A stretch of DNA of 64,000 bases from Reyranella massiliensis 521 (GCF_000312425.1 NZ_HE997181.1:1267287-1331286); one strand, 5' to 3'. Shown: positions 53,519 to 62,853, counted from the stretch's first letter. A program made the numbers and translations. The notes: generated from the letters alone by a model not told the origin.

Positions 53519-54661
53519 ATGAAGAGCGATGTCATTGTAATCGGCGGCGGCGTGATGGGATCGTCCGTCGCCTATCATCTCAAGTCCGATCCGGCCTTCA
53601 CGGGTACCGTGACCATCATCGAGCGCGATCCGACCTATGCGCGAGCCTCCTCGGCGCTGTCGGCAAGCTCGATCCGCCAGCAGTTTTCGACACCGCTCAA
53701 CATCCATCTGTCGCGCTATGGCATCGGCTTTCTGCGCCGCGCCGGCGAACTGCTGGGTGTCGAGCTGGGGTTGCGGGAGCCGGGCTATCTCTTCCTGGCA
53801 AGCCCTGCCGGCGAGCCGGTGCTGCGGGCGAACCATGCGATCCAGAAGGGGGAGGATTGTGCGGTCGAGCTGCTCGATCCGGCCGCGCTGGTCGGACGCT
53901 TCCCGTGGATCTCGACCGAGGGTGTGACGCTCGCCTCGCACGGCACGGCCAACGAAGGCTGGTTCGACGGTCCCGCCTTGATGCAGGGATTTCGCCGCAA
54001 GGCGCGCGACCTGGGTGCGGCCTATGTCGCCGACGAGGTCGTCGGGGTCTCGGACCGTGTGGTGACGTTGCGCAAGGGCGGCCAGCTGGAGGCAAAAGCT
54101 ATCGTGCTGGCAGCCGGCCCCTGGTCCGGCGAAGTGGCAGCGTGCGCCGGCATCGTATTGCCGGTCGAGCCGCGCCGGCGCTCGGTCTTCGTCTTCGACG
54201 TGCGCGAGCCGCCGGGGATAACGCCCCTCACCATCGACCCCTCGGGCACCTGGTTTCGGCCGGAGGGCCGTTTCTACATCGGCGGCACGACCCCCGCGGC
54301 AGGCAACGATCCGCCTGGAGCACCGCTCGAGGTCCAGCATCAGGAGTGGGATGAGATCGTCTGGCCGACGCTCGCGGCCCGCGTGCCGGCCTTCGAGGCG
54401 GCCAAGGTCGTGAACGCCTGGGCGGGCTATTACGAGTACAACACGTTCGATCAGAACGGGATCGTCGGCCGTCATCCGGAAATCGAGAGCCTGATCTTCG
54501 CCACCGGCTTCTCGGGCCACGGTATCCAGCAATCGCCCGCGGTCGGCCGCGCCGTTGCCGAGCTGATTGTGCATGGCAGCTATCGGACTCTGGACCTCAG
54601 TCCTTTCGGTTATGAACGCATATCCGCAGGCCGGCCTATCCGGGAGCTGAACGTAGTGTGA
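53519..54661 (+). CDS. FAD-dependent amine/amino-acid oxidoreductase (DAO family)
   Basis: The 380-residue flavoprotein begins DVIVIGGGVMGSSVAYHL, the FAD-binding motif of the D-amino-acid oxidase/sarcosine oxidase family, has SALSASSIRQQFSTPLNIHLSRYG, and ends with LIFATGFSGHGIQQSPAVGRAVAELI, the second flavin contact. It resembles the FOXRED1/glycine-oxidase-like branch. It should oxidise a secondary or primary amine to an imine. The following hairpin and aminotransferase gene suggest one operon, in which an amine acid is processed further. Confidence 0.87.
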   Translation: MKSDVIVIGGGVMGSSVAYHLKSDPAFTGTVTIIERDPTYARASSALSASSIRQQFSTPLNIHLSRYGIGFLRRAGELLGVELGLREPGYLFLASPAGEPVLRANHAIQKGEDCAVELLDPAALVGRFPWISTEGVTLASHGTANEGWFDGPALMQGFRRKARDLGAAYVADEVVGVSDRVVTLRKGGQLEAKAIVLAAGPWSGEVAACAGIVLPVEPRRRSVFVFDVREPPGITPLTIDPSGTWFRPEGRFYIGGTTPAAGNDPPGAPLEVQHQEWDEIVWPTLAARVPAFEAAKVVNAWAGYYEYNTFDQNGIVGRHPEIESLIFATGFSGHGIQQSPAVGRAVAELIVHGSYRTLDLSPFGYERISAGRPIRELNVV

Positions 54662-54662
54662 T

Positions 54663-54689
54663 ACTCTCCACCTCATGTGAGGAGAGAGT
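54663..54689 (+). promoter_or_regulatory. Hairpin covering the ribosome site of the HemL-like gene
   Basis: ACTCTC (54663-54668) pairs with GAGAGT (54684-54689) and CCTC (54671-54674) with GAGG (54679-54682), giving a 10-bp stem with a small internal loop. The GGAGAG Shine-Dalgarno (54681-54686) of the gene at 54693 lies in the 3' arm, so translation could depend on opening the stem. Confidence 0.45.
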
Positions 54690-54692
54690 GCC

Positions 54693-56027
54693 GTGCCCGA
54701 TCAAGCGTTGGTGAATTCAGATCTGCAGTCCGCGCTCGCCGAAGCGAAGCAGGCCTACATCGATCGCAACCCCAAGAGCTTTGCTCGCCACCAGGAAGCC
54801 TGCGAGGCGATGCCGGGCGGCAACACCCGCACCACGCTGCACAACTCGCCGTTCCCGCTCACCGTCGTGCGCGGCGAGGGCTGCCGCTTGTGGGATGCCG
54901 ACGGCCACGAATATATCGATGTGCTGGGCGAATACACCGCCGGCATCTATGGCCACTCCCATCCGGTGATCCGCGCTGCGATCGACCGCGCGCTGAACCA
55001 CGGCTGGAACTACGGTGGCCGCAACGCCAACGAAGGCAAGCTCGCCAAGCTGATCGCCGACCGCATGCCGTCGATCGACCTGGTGCGCTTCACCAACTCC
55101 GGCACCGAAGGCAACGTGATGGCGCTGGCTGGCGCCAAGGTCTTTGCCCAGCGCAAGGGCCGCGCCAAGGCTACCAAGGTCATGGTGTTCCACGGTGGCT
55201 ATCACGGCGGCGTGCTCTACTTCGTGAGCGGCGGCAGCCCGGTGAACGTGCCCTACGAGTACATCGTGGCGCCCTATAACGACATCGAGGGCACCAAGGC
55301 CCTGATCGCCAAGCACGGCGAGGAGCTGTTCGCCGTCCTGCTGGAACCCATGCAGGGCAGTCACGGCTGCCTGCCGGGCGACGTCGCCTTCCTGAAGATG
55401 GTGCGCGAGGAGACGGCATCCCGCGGGATCACCATGATCTTCGACGAGGTCATGACCTCGCGCCTCTCGCCGGGCGGCCTGCAGGGGCTCTATGGCGTCA
55501 TTCCCGACATGACGACGCTCGGCAAGTATATCGGCGGCGGCATGTCGTTCGGCGCCTTTGGCGGCAAGCGCGAGATCATGGAGCTGTTCGACCCGACCAA
55601 GGCCGACTCGCTGCCCCATGCCGGCACGTTCAACAACAACGCGCTCACCATGGCAGCGGGTGTAGCGGGCTATGGCGAGGTCTATACGCCTGAGGCTGCC
55701 AAGGAGCTTAACGAGCGTGGCGATCGTATCCGCGAGCGCCTGAACGCCATCTGCGCCAAGAACAAGGTGGCGTTCCAGTTCTCCGGCATCGGTTCGATGA
55801 TGACGGCGCATGCCACGTCGCGGCCGATCAAGTCGGCGGCCGACATTGCGGCCGGCAACCAGGACGCCAAGGAGCTGTTCTTCTTCGACATGAGCACCGC
55901 CGGCATCTGGATCGCGCGGCGCGGCTTCGTCGCTCTGAACGTCATGATCGGCGATGCCGAAGGTGACCGTTTCGTGGCGGCCGTCGAGGAGTTCGTTTCG
56001 GCCCGCAAGGCTCTTTTGCAGCCGTAA
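54693..56027 (+). CDS. Class III aminotransferase, glutamate-1-semialdehyde-aminomutase-like
   Basis: The 444-residue PLP enzyme follows the HemL pattern: CEAMPGGNTRTTLHNSPFPLTVVRGEG, VRFTNSGTEGNVMALAGAKVF, VFHGGYHGG, TMIFDEVMTSRLSPGGLQ (PLP-binding Asp) and the Schiff-base Lys in TTLGKYIGGGMSFGAFGG. True HemL makes 5-aminolevulinate; members outside haem loci are transaminases or aminomutases of other amino acids. Most alphaproteobacteria use HemA (ALA synthase), so a catabolic role is more likely. GTG start with a strong but hairpin-covered ribosome site. The ureohydrolase follows by 20 bases. Confidence 0.85.
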   Translation: MPDQALVNSDLQSALAEAKQAYIDRNPKSFARHQEACEAMPGGNTRTTLHNSPFPLTVVRGEGCRLWDADGHEYIDVLGEYTAGIYGHSHPVIRAAIDRALNHGWNYGGRNANEGKLAKLIADRMPSIDLVRFTNSGTEGNVMALAGAKVFAQRKGRAKATKVMVFHGGYHGGVLYFVSGGSPVNVPYEYIVAPYNDIEGTKALIAKHGEELFAVLLEPMQGSHGCLPGDVAFLKMVREETASRGITMIFDEVMTSRLSPGGLQGLYGVIPDMTTLGKYIGGGMSFGAFGGKREIMELFDPTKADSLPHAGTFNNNALTMAAGVAGYGEVYTPEAAKELNERGDRIRERLNAICAKNKVAFQFSGIGSMMTAHATSRPIKSAADIAAGNQDAKELFFFDMSTAGIWIARRGFVALNVMIGDAEGDRFVAAVEEFVSARKALLQP

Positions 56028-56047
56028 GGAGCGCCTAAATAGGTGGC

Positions 56048-57022
56048 ATGAACGACACCAGCAATTTCCCCCAGCCGGTCGCCGGCACGGTGGTGCCACG
56101 CTTCGGCGACGTCGCCACTTTCATGCGGTTGCCGCTGTTTCGCGATCCTGCCGAAGTCGAGATCGGCATGGTGGGCGTACCCTGGGACGGCGGGACGACC
56201 AATCGTCCCGGCGCCCGCCACGGGCCACGGCAGATGCGCGACCTCTCCACGATGATGCGACGCATCCATCACGTGACCGGCGTGGCGCCTTACGAGCTGG
56301 CGAAGTGCGGCGATCTCGGCGATGCGCCAGTCAATCCCGCCAGCGTCGACGATTCGCTGGAGCGAATCGAGAAGCACTACGCCAAGATCCATGCAGCCGG
56401 TGTCGTGCCCCTGTCGGCAGGTGGCGATCACCTGATCACGCTGCCGATCATGCGTGCCATCGCGAAGGGCGGGCCGTCGCTCGGCATGGTCCATTTCGAC
56501 GCCCATAGCGACACCTGGGACACCTATTTCGGTGGCTACAAGTACACGCACGGCACGCCGTTCCGCCGCGCCGTGGAAGAGGGGCTGCTCGACCCCAAGC
56601 GCGTCGTGCAGATCGGCATCCGCGGCTCGATGTACAAGCGCGACGACAATCAGTGGGCCGTCGACCAGGGCATGCGGGTGATCACCATCGAGGAGTATTT
56701 CGACCTCGGCGTAGAAAAGGTGATTGCCGAGGCGCGCCGGGTCGTGGGCACTGGCCCAACCTATGTCAGCTTCGATGTCGACGGTCTCGACCCCGCCTAT
56801 GCGCCGGGCACAGGCACGCCCGAAATCGGCGGCTATACCCCGCACGAGGCGCAGCGGATGCTGCGTGGCCTGCGCGGGCTCGATCTTGTCGGCGGCGACG
56901 TCGTCGAAGTCTCGCCGCCCTTCGACATGAGCGGCAACACCGCCTTGGTCGGTGTCACCATGATGTGGGAAATCCTCTGCCTGCTCGCGGAGTCGGTGGC
57001 GAAGCGCAAAGGCAGGATCTAG
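56048..57022 (+). CDS. speB: Agmatinase/guanidino-acid ureohydrolase
   Basis: The 324-residue enzyme has every binuclear-Mn motif of the arginase family: GGDH (125-128), DAHSDTWD (151-158) and SFDVDGLDPAYAPGTGTPEIGG. It hydrolyses a guanidino group to urea. The protein family includes agmatinase, guanidinobutyrase and guanidinopropionase, and the motifs alone do not separate them; the symbol is provisional. Neighbouring aminotransferase and amine oxidase genes would suit a guanidino-acid substrate. Its last four bases overlap the convergent dehydrogenase gene. Confidence 0.85.
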   Translation: MNDTSNFPQPVAGTVVPRFGDVATFMRLPLFRDPAEVEIGMVGVPWDGGTTNRPGARHGPRQMRDLSTMMRRIHHVTGVAPYELAKCGDLGDAPVNPASVDDSLERIEKHYAKIHAAGVVPLSAGGDHLITLPIMRAIAKGGPSLGMVHFDAHSDTWDTYFGGYKYTHGTPFRRAVEEGLLDPKRVVQIGIRGSMYKRDDNQWAVDQGMRVITIEEYFDLGVEKVIAEARRVVGTGPTYVSFDVDGLDPAYAPGTGTPEIGGYTPHEAQRMLRGLRGLDLVGGDVVEVSPPFDMSGNTALVGVTMMWEILCLLAESVAKRKGRI

Positions 57023-58164
57023 GCCGCCAGCTCCAGAATCTCCTTCACTTCGGCGGGTGTCGGGATTGGCCGCGGGTTGCGTGGCACCCACGGCGTGCCC
57101 ATCGCCTGCTTGGCGATGCGGTCGAAATGTTCGCGGCCGATCTTCACGTCGGAGAGGCTGCGCGGCATGTCCAGGCCGCGGATGAACTGGTCGAGCACGT
57201 CACCCGCGTCCTCGCCGGGATGGCCCATTGCCGCGGAGATCAAGGCCTGACGGTCGGCATTGGCCGGCCTGTTCCAGCGCATGACCGACGGCAGCATGAT
57301 GCACGACGTATGGCCGTGCGGGACGTCGAACACGGCGCCCAGCACGTAGCCGATGCCGTGGCTTGCGCCCATCGGAACGCCGGCGGCGATGCCGGCCATC
57401 GAAAGCCACGAGCCGGTCTGGCAGTCGAGCCGCGCGGCCATATCCGACGGATCGGCCTTCACGCGCGGCAAGCCGCGGGCCAGCAGAGACAGGCCGTGCA
57501 GGGAGGAGGCGTTGCTGTACTCCGTCGACTCGTTGGAGCACACGCCCTCGACGCAGTGATCGACGGCGCGAATGCCGGTCGAGAGCAGGAGCCACATCGG
57601 CGTGTGGCGCGTCACCTCGGGATCGAGGATCACGGCCTGCGGGATGGTGAGGGGATGGCGGAACATCTCCTTCACCTTGGTTTCCTCGTTGGTGACGCCC
57701 GCGATGGCCGAGAATTCACCGGCCGACAAGGTGGTGGGGATTGAGATTTGCCGCACCGTGGGCGGCTTCACGTCAGACTGGCCGCGGATCCGATCCATCT
57801 CCTCAGGTGTGTGGATGTCATTGGCGAGGCAGAGCTGCACCGCCTTGGCGCCGTCGGTGATCGAGCCTCCGCCCAGGGTGACGATCAGGTCGGTGCGCGC
57901 CTCACGAGCCTGCTCGGCGGCTGCAATCACGGCCGAGCGTGGCGAGTGGGCCGGCATGCTGGCAAAGGTGCCGACGCACTTGTTGCCGAGCGCCCGGCGC
58001 AGTTTCTCGACCTCGTCGGTCTCACGATCAAGCGTTCCGCTCGCCATGAGGAATACGCGTTGCGCGCCGTGACGTGAAACCAGTTCGGATACCGCCTCGG
58101 CGGCAGGCTTGCCGAACACGACTTCGTCCATGCGACTGAATACGACTCGACCGGATGACGGCAT
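57019..58164 (-). CDS. Iron-type alcohol dehydrogenase, maleylacetate-reductase-like
   Basis: The 381-residue protein has LIVTLGGGSITDGAKAVQL (NAD binding), SIPTTLSAGEFSAIAG, GIRAVDHCVEGV (Asp/His) and GASHGIGYVLGAVFDVPHGHTSCIMLP. The last block and the length match maleylacetate reductases, which end aromatic-ring breakdown by giving 3-oxoadipate, and other Fe-ADHs of similar type. The ATG at 58164 has GGAGGAGAG just upstream on the minus strand; longer frames lack family similarity. Divergent from the M20 peptidase gene. Confidence 0.85.
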   Translation of the reverse strand: MPSSGRVVFSRMDEVVFGKPAAEAVSELVSRHGAQRVFLMASGTLDRETDEVEKLRRALGNKCVGTFASMPAHSPRSAVIAAAEQAREARTDLIVTLGGGSITDGAKAVQLCLANDIHTPEEMDRIRGQSDVKPPTVRQISIPTTLSAGEFSAIAGVTNEETKVKEMFRHPLTIPQAVILDPEVTRHTPMWLLLSTGIRAVDHCVEGVCSNESTEYSNASSLHGLSLLARGLPRVKADPSDMAARLDCQTGSWLSMAGIAAGVPMGASHGIGYVLGAVFDVPHGHTSCIMLPSVMRWNRPANADRQALISAAMGHPGEDAGDVLDQFIRGLDMPRSLSDVKIGREHFDRIAKQAMGTPWVPRNPRPIPTPAEVKEILELAA

Positions 58165-58219
58165 TCTCTCCTCCCGCGCAGGGGTGCTATCGTGGCCGCG
58201 AAACACCTCGAGGGAAAGC

Positions 58220-59611
58220 ATGACCGGGACACGGGATGGCGCCATCGGCCGCGCAGAGAAATATTTCGACGAAGGCGGATTCCTCGAGGAACTGCAGCGG
58301 CGGGTGGCGATCCCGACGACCAGCCAGGAGACCGACTCCATGCCGGCGCTGCAGGAGTACGTCTCCGGCGAGATGACCGAGTCGCTGCAGAAGCTCGGCT
58401 ACGACTGCACCGTCCTGCCCAATCCGCGCGCCGAATACGGTCCATTCCTGATTGCGCGCCGGGTCGAGGATCCCGCCAAGCCGACGGTGCTGACCTATGG
58501 CCATGGCGATGTGATTCGCGGCCAGGAAGAGCAATGGCGATCGGGCCTGTCGCCCTGGAAGATCGTCGTGGAAGGTGACCGGCTTTACGGACGTGGCACA
58601 GCCGACAACAAGGGCCAGCACACGATCAATATCGCGGCTCTCGCCTGCGTGCTGCAGGAGCGCGGCTCGCTGGGCTTCAATTCCACGATCCTGATCGAGA
58701 CGGGCGAGGAGACGGGCTCGCCGGGCCTCGCGGATTTCTGCAAGGCCAACAAGGCCGCCCTCAAGGCCGACGCCCTGATCGGCTCGGACGGCCCGCGGCT
58801 CGATCACCGCCGGCCGACCGTGTTTGGTGGCACGCGCGGCACCATGAACTTCAACCTCAAGCTCACCCTGCGCGAAGGCGGGCATCACTCTGGCAACTGG
58901 GGTGGGCTGCTCGCCAATCCCGGCATCATCCTCGCCCATGCCCTGGCCACCATCACCGACGAGCGTGGCCAGATCAAAGTGCCGGAGTGGCGGCCGAAGA
59001 CTCTTACCAACTCGGTGCGGGCGGCTTTGGCCGACGCCCATGTCGATGCGGGCGAAGGCGCGCCGGAGATCGATCCGGAGTGGGGGGAGAAGTCGTTGAC
59101 GCCGGTCGAGCGGGTGTTCGGCTGGAACAGCTTCGAGGTGCTGGCGTTCAAGACCGGCAATCCCGACCGCCCGGTGAATGCGATCCCGCCCAGCGCCATC
59201 GCCTACTGCCAGCTCCGTTTCGTCGTCGGCACCGACCCGCACGACATCGTGCCGGCCTTGCGCCGGCATCTCGAAAAGCATGGCTTCGGCCAGATCGAGG
59301 TCGAGCCGGCGCGAGACGTCATCATGAACGCGACACGGCTGGACCCGGAAAATCCCTGGGCCAAGTTTGCCGCATCCTCGATCGAGAAGACGGCCGGTCA
59401 GAAGCCCAACATGCTGCCCAATCTCGGCGGTTCGTTGCCGAACGAGGTGTTCACCGACATTCTCGGCATGCCGACGGTCTGGGTACCGCACTCCTATGCG
59501 GCCTGCTCGCAGCATGCGCCCAACGAGCACCTGCTGGCGCCGGTGGCGCGCGACGGGCTGCGGCTGATGACAGGCCTGTTCTGGGATCTCGGGGCGGCCG
59601 GACGCGTGTAG
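58220..59611 (+). CDS. M20-family metallopeptidase
   Basis: The 463-residue enzyme has the two-zinc M20 motifs: LTYGHGDVIRG (His and Asp), YGRGTADNKGQH (bridging Asp), ETGEETGSPGL (catalytic Glu pair), LIGSDGPR (Asp) and a C-terminal SYAACSQHAPNEH (His), with a dimerisation insert containing REGGHHSGNWGG. Members hydrolyse dipeptides, N-acyl or N-carbamoyl amino acids in the cytosol. GAGGGAAAG precedes the ATG. It heads a + strand group with a CMD protein, an M81 peptidase and a TauD dioxygenase. Confidence 0.92.
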   Translation: MTGTRDGAIGRAEKYFDEGGFLEELQRRVAIPTTSQETDSMPALQEYVSGEMTESLQKLGYDCTVLPNPRAEYGPFLIARRVEDPAKPTVLTYGHGDVIRGQEEQWRSGLSPWKIVVEGDRLYGRGTADNKGQHTINIAALACVLQERGSLGFNSTILIETGEETGSPGLADFCKANKAALKADALIGSDGPRLDHRRPTVFGGTRGTMNFNLKLTLREGGHHSGNWGGLLANPGIILAHALATITDERGQIKVPEWRPKTLTNSVRAALADAHVDAGEGAPEIDPEWGEKSLTPVERVFGWNSFEVLAFKTGNPDRPVNAIPPSAIAYCQLRFVVGTDPHDIVPALRRHLEKHGFGQIEVEPARDVIMNATRLDPENPWAKFAASSIEKTAGQKPNMLPNLGGSLPNEVFTDILGMPTVWVPHSYAACSQHAPNEHLLAPVARDGLRLMTGLFWDLGAAGRV

Positions 59612-59704
59612 CCGTTCCCACGACGCGTCGGGCGCTGCGTATTGACGACGCGCCCCCGCCCAATCACGGCTATGATCGCGCGAGCTGCGCGAAGAGGAGA
59701 ACAG

Positions 59705-60253
59705 ATGCCGCGTATTCCGTACTACGAAGTCGAGAACGCCACCGGCAAGCATGCCGAGTTCCTGGGCAAGCTCGATCCCATGCTGAACATCTATCGCATG
59801 CTGGGGAACTCGGAGCAGGGCGCGAAGGGCTTCCTGCGCATGGGAAATGCGCTGCTGCATCGCTGCGAACTCGATCCGGTCCTGCGGGAGCTGGCGATCA
59901 TTCGCGTGGGGCGGCTTTCGCGTACGGCCTACGAAGTGTTCCAGCACGAACGGATCGGCCGCGACGTCGGCGTGACGGAGGACAAGATCGCGGCTCTGCG
60001 CGAGGCCACCATCGAGGCGGCGGCCTTCACCGACAACGAGAAGGCGGTGCTGCGCTACACCGACGACGTGGTGCGCAACGTCCGCGCTTCGGACAAGACG
60101 CTGAAGGCGGTGCAGGCTTTCCTGACGCCGGGCGCATTGGTCGAGCTCACGCTCACCATCGGCTACTACATGATGGTCTGCCGCTTCCTCGAGTCGATGG
60201 GTGTCGACGGCGAGGAAGGCCAGGCCGAATGGCTGAAGACGGCAAAACTCTGA
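59705..60253 (+). CDS. Carboxymuconolactone-decarboxylase-family protein
   Basis: The 182-residue helical protein matches the CMD/AhpD fold: LDPVLRELAIIRVGRLSRTAYEVFQHERIGRDVGVTEDKIAALRE, with the conserved Glu and His in EVFQHE. The CxxC of peroxidase-type AhpD is missing, so it is not an alkylhydroperoxidase; a decarboxylase, isomerase or lactonase-like role is possible. AAGAGGAGAA precedes the ATG. It lies between the M20 and M81 peptidase genes with gaps of 93 and 28 bases. Confidence 0.88.
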   Translation: MPRIPYYEVENATGKHAEFLGKLDPMLNIYRMLGNSEQGAKGFLRMGNALLHRCELDPVLRELAIIRVGRLSRTAYEVFQHERIGRDVGVTEDKIAALREATIEAAAFTDNEKAVLRYTDDVVRNVRASDKTLKAVQAFLTPGALVELTLTIGYYMMVCRFLESMGVDGEEGQAEWLKTAKL

Positions 60254-60281
60254 GACGGGATGGAATAGGAGAGTTCGAGAG

Positions 60282-61808
60282 ATGGCGTATCGCGTACTGG
60301 TCGCGCAGTTCATGCACGAAACCAACACCTTCAGCAAATTGCCGACCACGCTCGAAGACTATCGCAAGCGCTGGCTAATCGAAGGCGAGGCGATGGTGCT
60401 GCGCTTCACGGACACGAAGAACGAGATTGGTGGTTATATCGATTCCGCCAAGAAGTACGGCTGGGAGCCGGTATGGGCTGGCGCCGCCAACGCGACGCCC
60501 TCGGGCAAGCTCACCAAGGAAACCTGGGAGCATATTCGCGACATGATCGTCGGCGCGGCAAAGAAGGCTAAAGCAGCGGGCAAGCTCGATGCAGTCTGCC
60601 TCTCGCTGCACGGCGCCATGGTGACGGAGACCGAGGACGATGCCGAAGGCGCGCTGCTCGAAGCGCTGCGCGGCGTGGTCGGCCCCGACGTGCCGCTGGT
60701 CGCCACGCTCGACCTGCACGCCAATGCCACGGTGAAGATGGCCAAGAACGCCAATGCGCTGGTGAGCTATCGCACCTATCCGCATGTCGACGGCTACGAG
60801 CGCGCGGTACAGGCGGCGGCGCTGGCGCAGGAAGCGCTGGAAGGCAAGAAGCAGCCGCGTTGCCTGCTGGTGCAGCCGGCGATGCTGGAGGGCGCCGACC
60901 ATGGCCGCACGACGCAGCCTGGCCTGATGCGCGACCTGCTGGCCAAGGCCGATGCCTTCGAGAAGGAGCCGGGCATCAACGTCGTCAGCATCCAGGCCGG
61001 TTTCACTTGGGCCGACATTCCCTACACAGGCCCGTCGGTCGCCGTGAGCCACGAGCCCGCCGCCGAAGCGCGCGCCAAGGCGGTGGCCGCGGCGATCCTC
61101 GACGAGATCTGGAAGCGTCGCGACGAAAGCTCGTCGGACTATCGACCGATTTCCGATGCCATTGCCGCCGCGCGTGCGGGCGTTGGCAAGGAGGGGCCGC
61201 TGGTCGTGGCCGACGGCACCGACAATCCGGGCGGTGGCGGCTACAACGACACGACGCCGGTGCTGCAGGCGCTGATCGACGCCAAGGTTGAGAACGTGGC
61301 CTTCGGCACGATCTTCGATCCGGGCACGGTGCAACAGGCGATCAAAGCTGGCGTCGGCGCGGAAATCGACGTCGTGCTGGGCGGCCATACCGATCCGTCG
61401 ATGGGTGGGCCGGTCAAGGCCAAGGCCATCGTCAAGATGCTCTCGGACGGCGAGTTCAAGAACGACGGCCCGATGAACGCCGGTGTCGGCACCTCGATGG
61501 GCCCGACGGCGGTGCTGCGCATCGGTGGCATCGACGTGGTGACGATCTCCAACCGCATCCAGACGATCGACCTGCAGGTGTTCCTGAGCCAGGGCATCGA
61601 CCCGCGCACCAAGAGCGTGGTGGTGGTGAAGAGCGTCCAGCACTTCCGCGCTGCCTACGCGCCGATCGCGCGCGAGGTGATCCTGGTCGATTCGGGAGGC
61701 ATCTGCTCGCCGGACATCACGCGGCTGAAGTTCACCAAGCTGCGCCGGCCGATCTGGCCGTTGGACGGGGTGAACGATCCTTATGCAGGACCAGGAGCGC
61801 GTGCATGA
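60282..61808 (+). CDS. M81-family metallopeptidase (MlrC/microcystinase C-like)
   Basis: The 508-residue protein has the MlrC N-terminal pattern VLVAQFMHETNTFSKLPTT (metal His/Glu), LSLHGAMVTE, LDLHANAT (Asp/His ligands), SYRTYPHVDGYER, and C-terminal DGTDNPGGGGYNDTTPVLQAL and VLGGHTDPSMGGPV. MlrC finishes degradation of linearised microcystin in sphingomonads, but the family is widespread and most members act on other peptides or amides. The stop overlaps the TauD start (ATGA), so these two are translationally coupled. Confidence 0.9.
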   Translation: MAYRVLVAQFMHETNTFSKLPTTLEDYRKRWLIEGEAMVLRFTDTKNEIGGYIDSAKKYGWEPVWAGAANATPSGKLTKETWEHIRDMIVGAAKKAKAAGKLDAVCLSLHGAMVTETEDDAEGALLEALRGVVGPDVPLVATLDLHANATVKMAKNANALVSYRTYPHVDGYERAVQAAALAQEALEGKKQPRCLLVQPAMLEGADHGRTTQPGLMRDLLAKADAFEKEPGINVVSIQAGFTWADIPYTGPSVAVSHEPAAEARAKAVAAAILDEIWKRRDESSSDYRPISDAIAAARAGVGKEGPLVVADGTDNPGGGGYNDTTPVLQALIDAKVENVAFGTIFDPGTVQQAIKAGVGAEIDVVLGGHTDPSMGGPVKAKAIVKMLSDGEFKNDGPMNAGVGTSMGPTAVLRIGGIDVVTISNRIQTIDLQVFLSQGIDPRTKSVVVVKSVQHFRAAYAPIAREVILVDSGGICSPDITRLKFTKLRRPIWPLDGVNDPYAGPGARA

Positions 61809-62821
61809 GTCCCAAGTTCGAGACAAAGGGTCCGCTGCCGGGCGCGGCGTTCGGCAGCACGGTGCGGTTGCGCGACGGCGGGCAGGGCGCCGCCGCCGTC
61901 GTCGCGGCGGCTGAAACGGCGGCCGACGAGCTGGCTGCGGCGCTGGCCGAGGCCAAGGGGATTCTGCTTGTGCAGGGCCTCAACGATATTGCCGACGATC
62001 CCGACCTGCTCATCCGCTTTAGCCGGGTGTTCGGACCGGAGGTGGAGGACTATCGCCACAATCTGACTGACCTCAAGTCGGTGCATGTATCGGTGCCCCA
62101 GATCCTCCTGGTGTCGAACATGCCGCCGGTCAGCAAGGCGCCGCCCAAGCGGCCCGAGCCCCCGCTGGCGGCCGACGGGCTGATCCCGGTGCAGTATCCG
62201 CATCGCAAGGGTTGGCACACGGACCAAAGCTATCGCCGTCCGCCGCCCGACATCTCGCTCTTCTACGCCGTGACACCCGCGACACGAGACACCGGCCAGA
62301 CGCTGTTTGCCAACGGCATCCTGGCCTACGAGGCGCTGCCTGCTCATCTCAAGGCAAAGGTCGAGGGTCTGCAGGGCCTGCATGCCCAGCCCGGCAGCGG
62401 CCGCGGTCGCGAGGCGGCGTTCGCGGGGCGGCAACCGCGCGCCTTTGCCCCTCACGAGCGCTCGCAGCCTCAGCCCGTAGTGCGCACGCATCCGGTCACG
62501 GGCGAGCGTGCGCTCTATCTCTGCGAATGGGGCCAGATGGACTGGTTCGAGGGGCCGTTCGTCGGCATGGAGCCCGGCCCGCATGGCGCGGGAGCAGCGC
62601 TGCTCGACGAGATCATGGCCCATCTGACCGAGCGCCGCTTCTGCTATGCCCACGAATGGACGCAGGGCGATGTCCTGATCTGGGACAATCGCTGCCTGAT
62701 CCATGCCGCGACCTGGTTCGATGGCGAGAAGGAGGGGCGTCTGATGTGGCGCACCACCGTCCACGGCAATCCCGGCGCCTACTATGCCGGCGAAGCGAAG
62801 AGCTGGATCCAGGCGACCTAG
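61805..62821 (+). CDS. TauD/TfdA-family 2-oxoglutarate dioxygenase, first copy
   Basis: The 338-residue enzyme has the Fe(II) triad: His and Asp in KGWHTDQSYRRPPPD and the distal His in WDNRCLIHAATWFD, with a 2-oxoglutarate-binding Arg in RLMWRTTVHG. It should hydroxylate a carbon next to a sulfonate, ether, amine or similar group. An Ala-rich stretch (about 28-48) lies in the N-terminal region. Coupling to the M81 peptidase gene suggests a common substrate pathway. A hairpin follows the stop. Confidence 0.9.
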   Translation: MSPKFETKGPLPGAAFGSTVRLRDGGQGAAAVVAAAETAADELAAALAEAKGILLVQGLNDIADDPDLLIRFSRVFGPEVEDYRHNLTDLKSVHVSVPQILLVSNMPPVSKAPPKRPEPPLAADGLIPVQYPHRKGWHTDQSYRRPPPDISLFYAVTPATRDTGQTLFANGILAYEALPAHLKAKVEGLQGLHAQPGSGRGREAAFAGRQPRAFAPHERSQPQPVVRTHPVTGERALYLCEWGQMDWFEGPFVGMEPGPHGAGAALLDEIMAHLTERRFCYAHEWTQGDVLIWDNRCLIHAATWFDGEKEGRLMWRTTVHGNPGAYYAGEAKSWIQAT

Positions 62822-62853
62822 GGATGTTCCGGGCAGGCGATCCATAGCGCCGC

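Noticed and set aside
52277..54676. 799-codon open frame on the minus strand
   Set aside because: Opposite prpF and the FAD oxidoreductase, which both have family motifs; composition is low-complexity Arg/His/Ala as expected for an antisense shadow.
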